Assembly: GCF_049243985.1 (NCBI RefSeq)
Contig: NC_135384.1
Location: 11,962,501 to 12,026,500, forward strand
Length of the DNA: 64,000 bases
Direction of reading: 5' to 3'
DNA from: Paroedura picta
Lineage: Eukaryota > Chordata > Lepidosauria > Squamata > Gekkonidae
Below the pieces are notes generated by a model that saw only the letters and a list, made by a program, of their open reading frames with translations, was not told the DNA's origin and made no database searches. Positions 20,682 through 31,935 of the stretch are shown here, in pieces. The translations under genes were made by a program, and so were the position numbers. The first letter of the stretch is position 1, and every line of letters begins with the position of its first letter.

Positions 20682-21632
20682 ATGTCCAATTTCACCTTCA
20701 AGTCTGAATTTCTGCTGCTAGAATTTTCAGAGGTCTGGGAACTGCAGATCTTACACTTCCTTGTATTCCTGGTGTTGTACTTGGCCACCATGACTGGGAA
20801 TATTCTCATCATTGCCTCAATAGCCCTTGACCATCGCCTGCACACCCCCATGTACTTCTTCCTCATGAACATGGCCATACTCGACATCAGTACTGTTTCT
20901 GTCATCATACCCAAATCAATGGCCAATTCCATCACAAACAGCAGATCGATCACTTACTCTGGGTGTGTTGCCCAAGTTTTCTTTTATTTCCTATTTGCTT
21001 CAACAGATTTCGCCATCCTGACTATTATGGCACATGATCGCTATGTTGCTATCTGTAACCCATTACAATACGAGACAATTATGCAGAAAAGAGCCTGTGT
21101 TCAAATGGCTGGCAGTGCATGGATTACTTGTTTTCTCTATGCCGCAATGCACACTGGCAGCACATTCTCTATGAGTTTCTGCTCTAATGTTGTTAATCAG
21201 TTCTTCTGTGAAATCCCATCACTGCTGAATATATCCTGTTCAGACTTATACCTCATTGAAGTTGGACTTCTGGTGTTTGGTTGTAGCTTGTCATTTGGTT
21301 GTTTCATCTTCATCATTGTAACTTATGTGCATATCTTCTTTGCAGTGCTTAAAATCCCTTCGGTTCATGGTCAGAGAAAGGCCCTTTCTACTTGCATTCC
21401 CCACCTCGCTGTTGTCTGCCTGTTTGAGTCCACTGCAATCTTAGCTTATACAAAGCCTCCAGGTAACTCGTCATCTGGCGAAGACTTAGCCATTGCTATT
21501 ATATATTCCATGGTCCCACCCTTAATGAATCCAGTAATCTACAGCATGAGAAACAAGGACATCAAGGTTGCACTATGGAAACTGTTGGGTATCAGGCATG
21601 TTTCAGATACTATTTCCAGAATCGTTCAGTGA
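20682..21632 (+). CDS. Olfactory receptor, family 14-like (unit 3)
   Basis: Intact 316-aa receptor. Landmarks: NFT near the N-terminus, LHTPMYFFLMNMA, MAHDRYVAICNPLQY, CEIPSLLNISCSDLY, KALSTCIPHL and PPLMNPVIYSMRNKD. Compared with units 1 and 2 the changes again cluster in TM3 (FYFLFASTDF), the loop after TM4 (GSTFSMSF) and residues 192-205 (IEVGLLVFGCSLSF, with an acidic E and two small residues not seen in the other copies). The 70 residues before and after this window are almost invariant. Start, length and termination are the same as in its paralogues. There are no frame disruptions, so it is probably a functional odorant receptor. Confidence 0.95.
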   Translation: MSNFTFKSEFLLLEFSEVWELQILHFLVFLVLYLATMTGNILIIASIALDHRLHTPMYFFLMNMAILDISTVSVIIPKSMANSITNSRSITYSGCVAQVFFYFLFASTDFAILTIMAHDRYVAICNPLQYETIMQKRACVQMAGSAWITCFLYAAMHTGSTFSMSFCSNVVNQFFCEIPSLLNISCSDLYLIEVGLLVFGCSLSFGCFIFIIVTYVHIFFAVLKIPSVHGQRKALSTCIPHLAVVCLFESTAILAYTKPPGNSSSGEDLAIAIIYSMVPPLMNPVIYSMRNKDIKVALWKLLGIRHVSDTISRIVQ

Positions 21633-22560
21633 AGTTGCTCCCCATTGGATGAAGTCCCCATGAAATGGTTTGTGGACAGTGAGAAGAATTAAGAAAAAGC
21701 CAGTTGATTATTTCTTGGTCATGAGGGGAGAGCCAGTAAAAGGTTAATATCTCCCCCCCCCCAAACTACAACCCAAGCCACTGTACTATATCCAATTAGC
21801 TATTCTACTGGTGAATCTCAGTGCCTCTTTGGAATAGTAAAATGGCTACACCAGAGATCCAAGAAACTGTGCACAAAAATCACAGGGAATCAGAAGAGAT
21901 TGCATGGAAATCTGGTAGGATTCAATTCCTTAAATTCGGGCTAAACACTCTAAATTGGAGCTAAATGCCCTGAATTGGAACAGGACTTAATAATATCTGT
22001 CCTATTAACATGTAAAGTGGTTTATGTGTATATCTAATGGTAACATACAAATTACCATTTGACGGGAGCTGAGCTATTCTCTCCTTATCCTCCTTATTCC
22101 TATTTCTCTGGATAGTTGCTCTAGACATTTTCCCCCAGCAAGGTTTGCATTTGTTCACACACTGAATGGGGAGGAGGGAGAGTTCAGTGAAGGAAATTGA
22201 TCATTTGTAGGAATTGTGGGTCATGACAAGGTTATGATCTCAGAGGTGGTTTTAGCTCTCTGGCTCTCTGGGGGGGAAAGTAGAATATGAAGCCATTTGT
22301 TCTTGCTCCTTCTGGGGCAGCCAGATGAGGAGTAGCTACTTGCATCCATTTCTTACAGAGGATTAGGAGCCATCTCAGTTGCAGTGTCTGCTTGCACCCA
22401 CCTTGGCCAGGATTTGGGCAGCTGGCTTGGCAGTAGAGGGCACTTGCCCTTGTCTCTCACCTGGGGTTCAAGCAACCAGCCCTATGGTGGTTGCCACTCA
22501 TTCCCATTCATGTTGGTCAGATCTCCACTTTATCTGTGCTTGAGCAGTCACATAAATAAA
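21633..22560. other. 3' flank of OR unit 3, no gene seen
   Basis: Aligns closely to 3,044-3,930 in unit 1. It is non-coding, with a poly-C run at 21,752. Confidence 0.65.
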
Positions 22561-23166
22561 CAAAGAACCAACAACTTCGCTGGCTCCCAGTTGAATTCCA
22601 GATTAAGCTTAAGGTTTTGGTAACCACCTTTAAGGCCATAAGCAGTTTGGGCCCAGTGTACTTGAGAGACCACCTCCCTGCCTATACCCCCAAAAGAGCC
22701 TTGCGCTCTGCCACCTCCACCTGGCTGTGGATCCTTAGTCCCAAAGAAGCATGGTGGACCTCAATGAGGGCCAGTGCCTTTTTGGTCCTGGCCCCCACCT
22801 CGTGGAACGAACTCCCTGAAGAGATCAGAACTCTGCCCAAACTTCCACAGTTCCGCAGGGCCTGCAAAAGGGAGCTCCTCCACCAGGCATTCGCTTGAGG
22901 CTGGCTGACTGAGAACTTTGGCTGGGCCCCCCCTCAGACGCCCTTCCATAACTGAGCAAATTTGATTTCCCCAGTGTTGTTGTTATTTATGTTGTGTTAT
23001 AAATTGTTACTTGGTTGTTGTGATGTTGTATTGAAACTTGGATGTTATACATTATTATAATGTTCCATGTGAAATTACATAATGTTCCATGTAAACGGCC
23101 CAGAGCTGTAAAGATTGGGCGGTATTAAAATCCTAAATAAATAAATAAAAATAAAAATAAAATAAA
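22561..23166 (+). mobile_element. L2-clade LINE, 3' half (unit 3)
   Basis: The frame reads TTFKAISSLGPVYLRDHLPA, then YTPKRALRSA, LAPTSWNELPEEIRTL and FRRACKRELLHQAF, the typical C-terminal run of L2/CR1-group LINEs. The 3' end is GGGCGGTATTAAAATCC plus an (AAATA)n tail. Unit 1 has the empty site. Unit 2 shares the element with its 5' part deleted. Confidence 0.85.
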
Positions 23167-23811
23167 CAAGCATACTCTTATTGCAATATCCCATATGTCC
23201 CTATAGTGTTGATTTGATTTGTTGAAGGGACATATGATGCCCCAAATGAAATTTCTCTCATGTTATTAAAACTGTATTAGTTTCTCTTTCAAGTAATCTT
23301 CTGATGGTTTGCCTGGAAAAGACCCTCCAAGCTCTTGTTGAAGTGATGCTGAGCAGATGACCAAAGGAGGCCAAGTTGGTCACTAAACTTTGGAATTCCC
23401 ATGAAACAGTTTTCTCTTTTCACAAATAGTATTTTCCTTTAAGGCAATATTTTTTAGTAAATCTTGTTTATTCTGTAACTTAGTCAGAGAGTGAACTGAA
23501 AAATTATACAGATCTGCTCATTTATCATTTATTGTCTCGTTATAGTAAACTATTTAGGGACCTTTTGCTTGTAAAGTGGGTTTTAAATTTTATCAGCTTC
23601 AACTCAAAGTCCAATGCATTTCATCTCTTTCTAGAACTGTCTTGAGATATATCTTTATGGGCACTTCTTTTGTAAATGTTGCTTTACATTGGATGATCAA
23701 TAAAATATATTTGGGACCAAATTCAGACCTTCCATTTCCAACTTCTGATCAGGGATATCATGAATTATTCAAATCACTTTCTTCTTGTTGTTCCTCCCTC
23801 CTCCCCTCTCA

Positions 23812-24067
23812 CCACCTTCTTCCTAATTAATTTAATTGGACCTTATTGGACCTTGGTTCCATTTCTGTCATGGTTCCCCAGACAGTGGCCAATTTGCTCA
23901 GGAGTAGTAGAACCATTTCTTATTCTGGATGTACAGCCCAAGCTTTCCTTGTTTTTGGAACATCATATCTTGACCTCCTAACATTAATGGCATATGGCTG
24001 TCAGGTTGCTGTCTGCAATCTACTACACATTATGGGATAATTATGTTCAAAAGAGCCTGCATTTAAT
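23812..24067 (+). pseudogene. Olfactory receptor pseudogene fragment (unit 3)
   Basis: Better-preserved twin of 7,244-7,515. One frame reads LGSISVMVPQTVANLLRSSR, then TISYSGCTAQAF, LTLMAYGCQVAVCN, corresponding to TM2 through the end of TM3 in an OR14-type receptor. It lacks both receptor ends and carries frame disruptions, so it is not functional. Its presence in units 1 and 3 shows that the ancestral unit contained an OR plus this relic. Confidence 0.75.
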
Positions 24068-25845
24068 TGACACCCAGTGCCTGAATTAGCAGTCTGCTTG
24101 TCACAAACCAAGTCGACTTTCTTGCAGGAAACAAAAAACTGAGACATTCTTCATAGAAAAGAGCCTATTGTGTCCAAGAGGGTATATCTGGAAACATCAA
24201 TCTATTGCTAAGATTGACTGGCTTATCCTACCCTAGGATACATATAGGCAACCCCTGTCCCCATCAATGCTTCATTTTCCTGCCATTTTCTCTCCCCATG
24301 GCTGAAGGGCTTTTATCTTCAGTCAGAACATTTTTTTACACCTGGTGGCCACAAGGTGGCCAGAACTATCTGCCAGAGTCATCACATGCCAAATAAGAGA
24401 TAACATCATGAAGGACACCTTCCATGCCTGGGAACAGGCTATGGTGTGCACATGCAGGCTGAACACCCAGCAAGGCAAAGCACAGGGGGGTGGGGGGAAG
24501 AGAAGAACAACAACACAAGAAGACAAGCCCAATGGCTCCTGGGACTTTAGTTTGCCTTTTACCTGAATACTTGGCATGTAGTGAGGGATGTACATGCCAT
24601 TGCTCTTTGATCGCTATAGGGACTATATCAGAACATGTGGTTTCCAGGTTTTGAAGAGCTCCACAATGAATGATAAATGTATTAATAAATAATAATAATA
24701 ATAATAATAATAATTCATTTATTTCTATCCCACCCTTCCCTGGCCAGCTCAAAGGAACTGAATGATGTACCAAATGGCAAGGACTACGATCCCAGAATTT
24801 GTTTCAGACATTTCTCTAGTCCAAGCAGAACTTTGAAAGAACAAACTGCAGTACATGATGACACCCAGAAGGAAACATCCACCAACTATCTCAGACAAAT
24901 GTGCCAATAGGGGTCTAGGGAATAAGGCATCACCGGTATTGCTGATGATACCAGCCTCTCTTTCCCTTTTGCATTTGAATCAAGTGAAGATGCATAACTT
25001 CTGAACAGGTGTCCAGAATTATTAGCCGGCTAACTGAGAAAGAATAGACTGTAGCTCAACACAGACAACATGAATTATTGTGGGTAGGTGTTTCTACTAA
25101 TGAAGAAGAAGAGCTCAATGTATGAGCATGTAAGAGTTGCCAGTCTCTTACTTCCAGCTCTTATAATGGATGCCAAAAAGGTGCCTGTGACATCATTCTC
25201 CTTAGATTATTGTCCAACTGCATTCTCATCTGGATAGACATAGTGTGGGATCCAAGTAATTTATCTGTTACTGGGGGGGGGGGGAGGAAGGGCTACCTTT
25301 GACAACCCAAAAAAGGCCGTGTTGAGGATCATTGAACCTGCATGTACAAAAAGAAAAAGCATGTAGGAAGGAGGCAAAATAAGGAATAGGATCAGGTGAG
25401 GTTAAGTTAAAAAGCTGGTTGGATTCAACCCATAATCCCACCATACACCCAGTATATCACCCAGAATACATTTTATATGGGATCTGGAAGCAATCCAGAA
25501 GTTTCAACTTGGTTATTATACAGAATCCCAAAGATTTAATACAAATGGGAATTGGCCATTTTCAAATATCCCATCAGAGTTTATATCCCTTGATATCATT
25601 GTTTCCCTACAATCCCAGTTCCTACCTTTGACCCATAAACCTCATTATGACTTGGGACAAAACCACCTAAAAGATGACATAAACCATTAAGGAGCTGATC
25701 CAGAAATCATCTTCATAGGGCCTTCTCTGGGTTCAGTCTCCTTCAGCAAGTAGGTGGCCTGGACTGTGGTTGTAGGATGCCCCTAAGTTCTTCTGCTTAT
25801 TTGTCAAGCATTAGGGACATAATCAAAATGGTGTTATCATAGAAT
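24068..25845. other. Intergenic, no gene seen
   Basis: Bases 24,068-24,660 are duplicated with 7,516-8,068. An (AAT)n run with a reverse L2-like tail (TTTCTATCCCACCCTTCCC) is at 24,690-24,760. The rest, including a poly-G run at 25,271-25,283, shows no recognisable feature. Confidence 0.5.
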
Positions 25846-25910
25846 CATAGAGTTGGAAGGGGCCATACAGGCCATCTAGTCCAACCCCCTAAGTATTTAC
25901 CCAAGTATTT
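25846..25910 (-). mobile_element. CR1 LINE 3'-end fragment
   Basis: ATCATAGAATCATAGAGTTGG followed by GGCCATCTAGTCCAACCCCC is the reverse complement of the CR1 3' terminus with its ATTCTATG octamer repeat. Confidence 0.85.
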
Positions 25911-26145
25911 ACCCAAGTATATAATATTTTGGTAACTCCTATTCAGATAGCCGTGTTTACCCTGTTGTTCTAATGTAATGTTGTATGGGGTGAGGCTGCT
26001 CTTGTTTTACAATTTCTATTAAGTTTAATTGTTATTGAGCTGTAGTATTCAGTTTTGGGTTATTGTAAACAATCATGGGCTATATTGGTTTAATAACTGG
26101 ATAGACATATGGACAACTGTTAAATAAAGTAAGCTTTTAATACAG

Positions 26146-27087
26146 TCACAGAAGAAAATGGGAGAACACATTCAAGCCCAGTAATTTAGACATAGCATTT
26201 TTAATTTCCCTATTTCTCATGCTGTAGATTACTGGATTCAGCACTGGGGGAAGCATGGAATATAGCATAGTTAATGCTAAATCCAGATATGATGGGGTGT
26301 CAGACATGGGCCTCAGATAGGCAAAAATGCCAGTAAATACAAATGTAGAAAAGACAATGAGATGAGGAAGGCAAGTAGAGAAGGCCTTTTGCCTTCCCTG
26401 CGCCGAAGGAATTTTCAGCACTGCCAGCAAGATGCACACATAGGTTACAAGGATGAATACAAAACTGACAAAGCCAATGATGATAACAGTCAACAGAACT
26501 GCTCTGATTCCCGTTAGAGAGAGATCAGAGCAGGACAGTTTAAGTAACTGTGGGATTTCACAAAAAAACTGATTGACAACATTAGAGCAGAAAGGAACTG
26601 CAAATGTACCATGGGTATGTAACGCGGCATAAACAATGCCAATAGCCCATGAACTAGCAATCATTTGAACGCAGGTTTGTGCGTTCATCACCATCTCGTA
26701 GTGTAAGGGATTGCAAATGGCAATGTACCGGTCATAGGCCATGAATATGAGGAGGAAGAAATCTGATGTCATAAAGACGAAAAAGAAGAAGACTTGAGCA
26801 ACACATCCCAAATAAGAAATGTGTCTGGTATTCATCAAATGATTGATCATGGCTTTAGGGATAATGACTGAGACTTGGCCAAAGTCCTGCAAGGCCAAAT
26901 TCGTCAGAAAGAAGTACATGGGCATGTGCAGGCGGCGATCGTAGGCTACTGCAGAGATGACGAGCAGATTCCCTGAAGCAATTGCCAAGTACAAGACCAA
27001 GAAGACAACGAAGCACAGGATCTGCAGACCTCTAACGTTTGAGAATTCGAGGAGCAGAAACTCTGACACAATGGTTTCGTTGTACAT
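26146..27087 (-). CDS. Olfactory receptor, family 14-like (OR 4)
   Basis: Intact 313-aa receptor on the minus strand. The open frame extends further upstream (to 27,357), but the start MYNETIVSEF is chosen because it gives the standard OR N-terminus with an NET glycosylation site, and because a 3' splice site lies 27 bases before it. Signatures: MPMYFFLTNLALQD (LHMPMYFFL, where M replaces the usual T), FMAYDRYIAICNPLHY, CEIPQLLKLSCSD, KAFSTCLPHL and PPVLNPVIYSMRNREI. It is clearly more diverged from the three tandem copies than they are from each other, and it lies in the opposite orientation. No disruption is seen, so it is probably a functional odorant receptor. Confidence 0.95.
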   Translation of the reverse strand: MYNETIVSEFLLLEFSNVRGLQILCFVVFLVLYLAIASGNLLVISAVAYDRRLHMPMYFFLTNLALQDFGQVSVIIPKAMINHLMNTRHISYLGCVAQVFFFFVFMTSDFFLLIFMAYDRYIAICNPLHYEMVMNAQTCVQMIASSWAIGIVYAALHTHGTFAVPFCSNVVNQFFCEIPQLLKLSCSDLSLTGIRAVLLTVIIIGFVSFVFILVTYVCILLAVLKIPSAQGRQKAFSTCLPHLIVFSTFVFTGIFAYLRPMSDTPSYLDLALTMLYSMLPPVLNPVIYSMRNREIKNAMSKLLGLNVFSHFLL

Positions 27088-27140
27088 TTTCCACTCACCT
27101 CTCTTGAATGCACCCTGTAGAAGAGGAGATGTGAAAAGGA
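27088..27140 (-). promoter_or_regulatory. 3' splice site and 5' leader of OR 4
   Basis: On the minus strand CCTTTTCACATCTCCTCTTC precedes TACAG (AG at 27,116-27,115), giving a coding exon that starts at 27,114. A GTGAGT inside the leader, about 15 bases later, looks like a cryptic donor. The upstream exon was not identified. Confidence 0.55.
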
Positions 27141-27717
27141 TTACACCCTTGATCTTCAGCATCTGTTCATATTGATCCTGATGTCCATTGTGATTGGATA
27201 ACAGAAGGCACAGAGTGTCTTTCTGCCTCAATATTTGGATGTATAATCCCTGGCAGTTGGTACCTACTCTCCGGTGGACACTTGCAGCAGAGGGAGTAGA
27301 ACAGAGGTGGCAGAATCCTGTGTCTTGTGCCATGAAATAGGTTTGAGGTTTGCTCACATCAGTCTGACTTGCATCAGTTAACCATTTTCCTTGCTTTTAG
27401 CCAGCTTCTAGAGTTTAGATGCCACTTACAGCTTCAAGGTCATGTAGCTTGTTAGGGCCGGAGTTTCTCAAAACATTCTACCTTGGCTTAACTCCCAGAA
27501 GCTGCACCTGACGGCTTCGTGTTATGTCTCACCCTGACACCCGAGTTATCAACTGCTCATGGGAGGGGTCATTGGGTTTTATATTGTAGTGCTTTGCGTG
27601 TATCATTTAGTTCTGTCTATATGGTGCTAGATGCTTCAGTCTGAAATAAAGAATCTTTTCTCAAAGAAGATTTCTTGCTTACAAGTCTGGAATTCTGACA
27701 AGAGGGGAAGTTGGACA
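27141..27717. other. Intergenic upstream of OR 4, no gene seen
   Basis: The in-frame upstream extension of OR 4 crosses this region but has no signal peptide or family similarity. No repeat is recognised. Confidence 0.5.
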
Positions 27718-27725
27718 GTCTCATG

Positions 27726-28143
27726 CAGTGGTCCCCAACCTTTTTATCACCGGGGACCACTCAACGCCTTTTACTGAGGCCCAGTGGGGTGGGGGGTAGT
27801 TTATTCCTCTGCTCTCAACCACTGCCCTAACGCTCTCTGATCACTATGGTAATGTTTAAACATCCCTTCAAAATAAGATACACACGCCACAACAATGAAC
27901 ATTTTATTTTCATGGAAATTTTAACTCATGACAATGACAAATCAATGGGAACCCTGAGCTTGATTCTCTGCACTGAGAGAGTCCCATCTGGGAGTGATGG
28001 GAGACAATGACACCGAAGTGTGTTGTAAAGGGCTGGGGGGGATGAAGTAAAGGGCCGGGGGGGGAATAGGCATCCTTCGGGGCCCACCTCCAATTAGTCG
28101 AAGGACCACATGTGGTCCGCAGCCCACAGGTTGGGGATCGCTA
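27726..28143. mobile_element. Non-autonomous hAT-type transposon, 418 bp
   Basis: Left end CAGTGGTCCCCAACCTTTTT, right end ACAGGTTGGGGATCGCTA (degenerate inverted repeat). The flanking 8-bp duplication is GTCTCATG (27,718-27,725) and GTCTCCTG (28,144-28,151), with one mismatch. End sequence and 8-bp duplication fit the hAT superfamily (Charlie-like). No transposase frame is present. Confidence 0.8.
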
Positions 28144-28151
28144 GTCTCCTG

Positions 28152-28734
28152 GACAGTCAGCCAGCTGGTTCATAAACGTGTGTGGCTGCACCTCTTCTAC
28201 AGAATGAAATCTGAAATGATGACACTCAGAAGCTTGTGCCATTACAGATGATGTTACTAGGATATGAGAGAGCTCCAAGAGCTACTTATTGATTTATGTT
28301 TAGAAGTGGGGTTCGTCCTATAGCTACAACTATACATGCCAATACAAGCAAACTGCATGCACCTGTACATTTCAGAAAATGAGTTTCATATTATGAGCAT
28401 GTATGATCACATGCCCTGTTCTACAAAATGCTAACTGGACAGAAATTACTGAGCTAAGGGGTCACTTCGAGCATTGGGAGCTGTGACATTATCCCAAAAT
28501 GTCCTGTTTTTATTGAGGGACCTTACACTGTTATACATATTCTTGTGTTGAGATGAAGCCCAGTTATATCTACGTTTCCATCGGAATATGTGTATGTTGA
28601 TAATTACGCACAAACAAACCAAAACCCCATCTATAACTGAGCAGGATATTGAGAAAGGAAGTCTTGTGTTGCTTCGTATGGAATGGTTCAAATGATAAAA
28701 CATAAGTCAGACTCAAGTCTGTGGCTTTAGACGA
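28152..28734. other. Intergenic, nothing recognised
   Basis: A/T-rich unique-looking sequence with no supportable gene or repeat. Confidence 0.5.
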
Positions 28735-29007
28735 AGGAGAATTGGGTTTTATATCCTGTTTTTCACTACTCAAAGGAGTCTCCAAGCAGCTTACAATCAC
28801 TTTCCCTTCCTTCCCCCACAACAGACACCCTGTGAGGGAGGTGAGTCTGAGAGAGCTGTGAGAAAGACTGTTCTGCGAGAGCAGTTGTAACATGACGGTG
28901 ACTATCTCAAGATCATCCAGCTGACTGCATGCAGAGAAGTAGGGAATTAAACCTGGCTCCCCAGATTAGAAGTCACCACTCTTAACCACTTATGCCATGC
29001 TGGCTCC
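28735..29007 (-). mobile_element. MIR-like tRNA SINE
   Basis: Reverse orientation: L2-type 3' end (GGGTTTTATATCCTG), core (CACCCTGTGAGGGAGGTGAG) and tRNA-like head ending AACCACTTATGCCATGCTGG. Moderately diverged from the 11,265 copy. Confidence 0.8.
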
Positions 29008-29114
29008 TGAAAGCTGCAAAACAAAAAAGGTACGAAAACTATGCCTGTTATGGAAATTGTATTATCTCCTCAGACTGACAGCTCTCCAGTGTCTCAAGAA
29101 GAGGTCTTTTACAT

Positions 29115-29260
29115 CAGGGGTAGTCAACCTGTGGTCCTCCAGATATCCATGGACTACAATTCCCATGAGCCCCTGCCAGCGTTTGCCAAAATTTTCTGGC
29201 AGGGGCTCATGGGAATTGTAGTCCATGGACATCTGGAGGACCACAGGTTGACTACCCCTG
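29115..29260. mobile_element. Palindromic hAT-type MITE (146 bp)
   Basis: Nearly perfect long inverted repeat from CAGGGGTAGTCAACCTGTGG to its complement ending at 29,260, with about 20 bp in the middle (GTTTGCCAAAATTTT). It is the same family as 40,848-40,984, whose perfect 8-bp duplication supports hAT. No clear duplication is visible at this copy. Confidence 0.85.
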
Positions 29261-29808
29261 ATTTAGTGGACTTTAGTGGACAGAGGAAAAGAAAGCAATT
29301 CCTTATTATTTCAGGAATGGCCTTCAACACCAATGATCCAGAACCCCTGAATTCTGGATCTGCACGCACAACGAAATGAGGACACAGATACCATATTGTT
29401 GTAGCAGACCTGCAATCCTGCTTTTTTTTTTTATCGCATAAATTGCATACTAGAAAAGTTGATAGCTCTCTTTCTCCCTATTATGCCAGTGTTCTTCTAG
29501 CAGGCTTTATAATATACATAATACACCTAAGAAGTATAAAAATTGCACCCCCCACAGCCTTTTAAATATCACGCTAGGCTATGTGGGCAACTGCATTGAT
29601 AGACACTTTTTGCGTGCCACATATTTCAGTCATTGTAACAATGATGTGCTATTTCCCTCCATCAAATGATAACTCTGCATGGAAGATTTCCGAACACCAT
29701 TTGTAAACTGCTCTCTGTGTGCCTTGTAAACTTTTTGAGAGCCTCCACCCTAATAACAGTGGGAAGGCCATTCTAGCTGAGCAACATTATAGCAGTGGAC
29801 AGAAGCCC
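29261..29808. other. Intergenic, nothing recognised
   Basis: Includes a poly-T run at 29,422. No gene or classifiable repeat. Confidence 0.5.
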
Positions 29809-29822
29809 TAATTGCATCTTTA

Positions 29823-30101
29823 AAAGGTAAAGGTATCCCCTGTGCAAGCACCGGGTCACGTCTGACCCTTGGGGTGACACCCTCTAGCCTTTTCATGGCA
29901 GACTCAATACGGGGTGGTTTGCCAGTGCCTTCCCCAGTCATTACCGTTTACCCCCCAGCAGCAAGCTGGGTACTCATTTTACCGACCTCGGAAGGATGGA
30001 AGGCTGAGTCAACCTTGAGCTGGCTGCTGGGATTGAACTCCCAGCCTCATAGGCAAAGCTTTCAGACGGCTGCCTTACCACTCTGCGCAACAAGAGGCTC
30101 T
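29823..30101 (-). mobile_element. Sauria-type SINE
   Basis: Reverse orientation, tail AAAGGTAAAGG on the left and head ending GAGGCTC on the right. Target duplication TAATTGCATCTTTA is at 29,809-29,822 and 30,102-30,115. Confidence 0.92.
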
Positions 30102-30120
30102 TAATTGCATCTTTAGATGT

Positions 30121-30604
30121 ATAGAATCATAGAATCATAGAGTTGGAAGGGATGTCCTGGGTCATCTAGTCCAAACCCCTACAATATGCAGGACACTCAC
30201 ATCCCAATCGCTCATCCACTGTAACCTGCCACCCCCTTGAACCTTCACAGAATCTGCCTCTCCGTCAGATGGCTATCCAGCCTCTGTCTCCAAAGATGGA
30301 GAACCCACCACCTCCCGAGGAAGCCTCTTCCACTGAGAAACCGCTCTTACTGTCAGGAACTTCTTCCGGATGTTTAGACAGAATTTCTTTTGAATTAATT
30401 TCATCCCATTGGTTCTGGTTCATCCCTCCGGGGCAAGAGAGAACAACTCTGCTCCATCCTCTATATAGCAGCCTTTTAAATATTTGAAGATGACTGTCAG
30501 ATCCCCTCTCAGTCGTCTCCTCTCCAGGCTAAACAGACCAAGCTCCCCCAACCTTTCCTCATACATCTTGGTCTCCAAAACCCTCACCATCTTGTGAGCA
30601 TATG
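30121..30604 (-). mobile_element. CR1 LINE 3' end (484 bp)
   Basis: Begins with ATAGAATCATAGAATCATAG (reverse of the CR1 octamer tail) and continues through GGTCATCTAGTCCAAACCCC, CTGTCAGATCCCCTCTCAG and AACAGACCAAGCTCCC, all standard CR1 3'-UTR phrases in reverse complement. Confidence 0.9.
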
Positions 30605-31326
30605 GGGTATCAGGAGGTCCAGAAAAAGCCATCGGTTTATGAATAAAGCTATATTTACGCACTTACCTTTTTTGTTCATGGATTCCGTTCTGGTATTGAT
30701 ATAGTCTCTTCTCTATCTTTACCGTTGTTTGAGCATCAAGTTTCAAGAAGCAACCTATGAAATAATTTGTTTATCCTCCCCACTCATATTATGAGGCCTT
30801 GAAATATATATATATATACTGGTGGCAAGAATGTATTGCCAAAGGATAGATGTTCATTAGGACGGTTCTTGTGTTCCTAGAGATTTCTTCCCATGAGTCC
30901 AATCGAAGTCATCCATTGAAGTCTATAGAGAAAATGTAACTTTCTGATTTAGACTTCTCCTCCCACAATTCGGAAGAATTGGGTCCGTGTAAGCACACTA
31001 CGAAGAATACTTACAAGAATATATTTTCATGCTTCAATTATCTTTTTCTTTTTTTATTATTTAAAATTATGTTTCACCCTATATCATGAGACACAGGGCA
31101 GATTAGAATAGGAGAAAAACATATAAAATTGTATACAAAATAGGAATGAAAACAAATACATTAAATCATAGGTATGGAAATAGACTTAAACTGATTGCTT
31201 GCTCTTCTGTCATGGGAAATGGGGGGGGGGGTCGTAAAGATGGCCATTTCCATGATTATTATTATTTTACAAACTGCCTCAAGCAGTTTCGTAGAATGGC
31301 AGGATCTTTTCACCAACGAATCATAA
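30605..31326. other. Intergenic, nothing recognised
   Basis: Contains a short (TA)n at about 30,807, a T-rich run at 31,041 and poly-G at 31,221. No gene is supported. Confidence 0.5.
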
Positions 31327-31590
31327 GAGTTGTTTTTATATGCTGCTTTTCTCTTCCAAGAGTCTCAAAATGGCTTATAATCGCCTTCCTTTTCTCTCCC
31401 CACAACAGACACCCTGTGAGGGAGGTGAGGCTGAGAGAGCCCTGATATTCCTGCTTGGTCAGAACAGCTTTCTCAGTGCTGTGGCGAGCCCAAGGTCACC
31501 CAGCTGGCTGCATGTGGGGGAGTGCAGAATTGAACCCGGCATGCCAGATTAGAAGCCGCCACTCTTAACCACTACACATGCCTGGCTCTC
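31327..31590 (-). mobile_element. MIR-like tRNA SINE
   Basis: Reverse orientation: TTTTTATATGCTGCTTTTCTC at the L2-type end, CACCCTGTGAGGGAGGTGAG core, and TTAACCACTACACATGCCTGG head. Confidence 0.85.
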
Positions 31591-31666
31591 AGTAAAGAAA
31601 AACATACATTCCCATGGTTACTACACCAAGAGTAAAGAGTATCCAAATTCTGTAGCAGCTCTCTAA

Positions 31667-31847
31667 GACCGTTTATGCACTGGAGGTTTCATGCTGGGCT
31701 GCAGGCTGGAGTTTTAGTCGTGGCAGGTTGTCCCACCTCTTCCTGCACTCACATGGGGGAGCATTTGGCCTGGTGCACGTCATGTGCCCCTGATTTGTGC
31801 TCCTGCACAGGAGCTGGGGCAGTGAAGTTCCCAGTGCATAAACGGTC
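31667..31847. mobile_element. PIF/Harbinger-like MITE (181 bp)
   Basis: Perfect 17-bp terminal inverted repeats GACCGTTTATGCACTGG and CCAGTGCATAAACGGTC are flanked by TAA on each side (31,664-31,666; 31,848-31,850). A 3-bp TWA duplication is the Harbinger hallmark. There is no transposase. It ends less than 100 bp from the stop of OR 5. Confidence 0.75.
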
Positions 31848-31935
31848 TAAGCCATGCCCCGGTGTCAGGTGGCAGAAGGTCATCCCCTTCTGCTCCAGTA
31901 CTTGCAAACCATCTTGGAAAAGCTCTTCAAGGCCC

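Larger units (their letters stand above)
19928..24760 (+). repeat. Tandem OR unit 3 (segmental duplication, truncated)
   Basis: The leader, OR and 3' flank are paralogous to units 1 and 2. It lacks the 1.4-kb block and the equivalent of 4,316-6,962, but keeps the OR pseudogene that unit 1 has. Similarity to unit 1 fades at about 24,665. Confidence 0.8.

Noticed and set aside
27088-27357. 90-residue N-terminal extension of OR 4
   Set aside because: It crosses a strong 3' splice site, lacks a signal or family similarity, and the internal Met gives a normal OR N-terminus. The same reasoning removes the 41-residue extension of OR 5.
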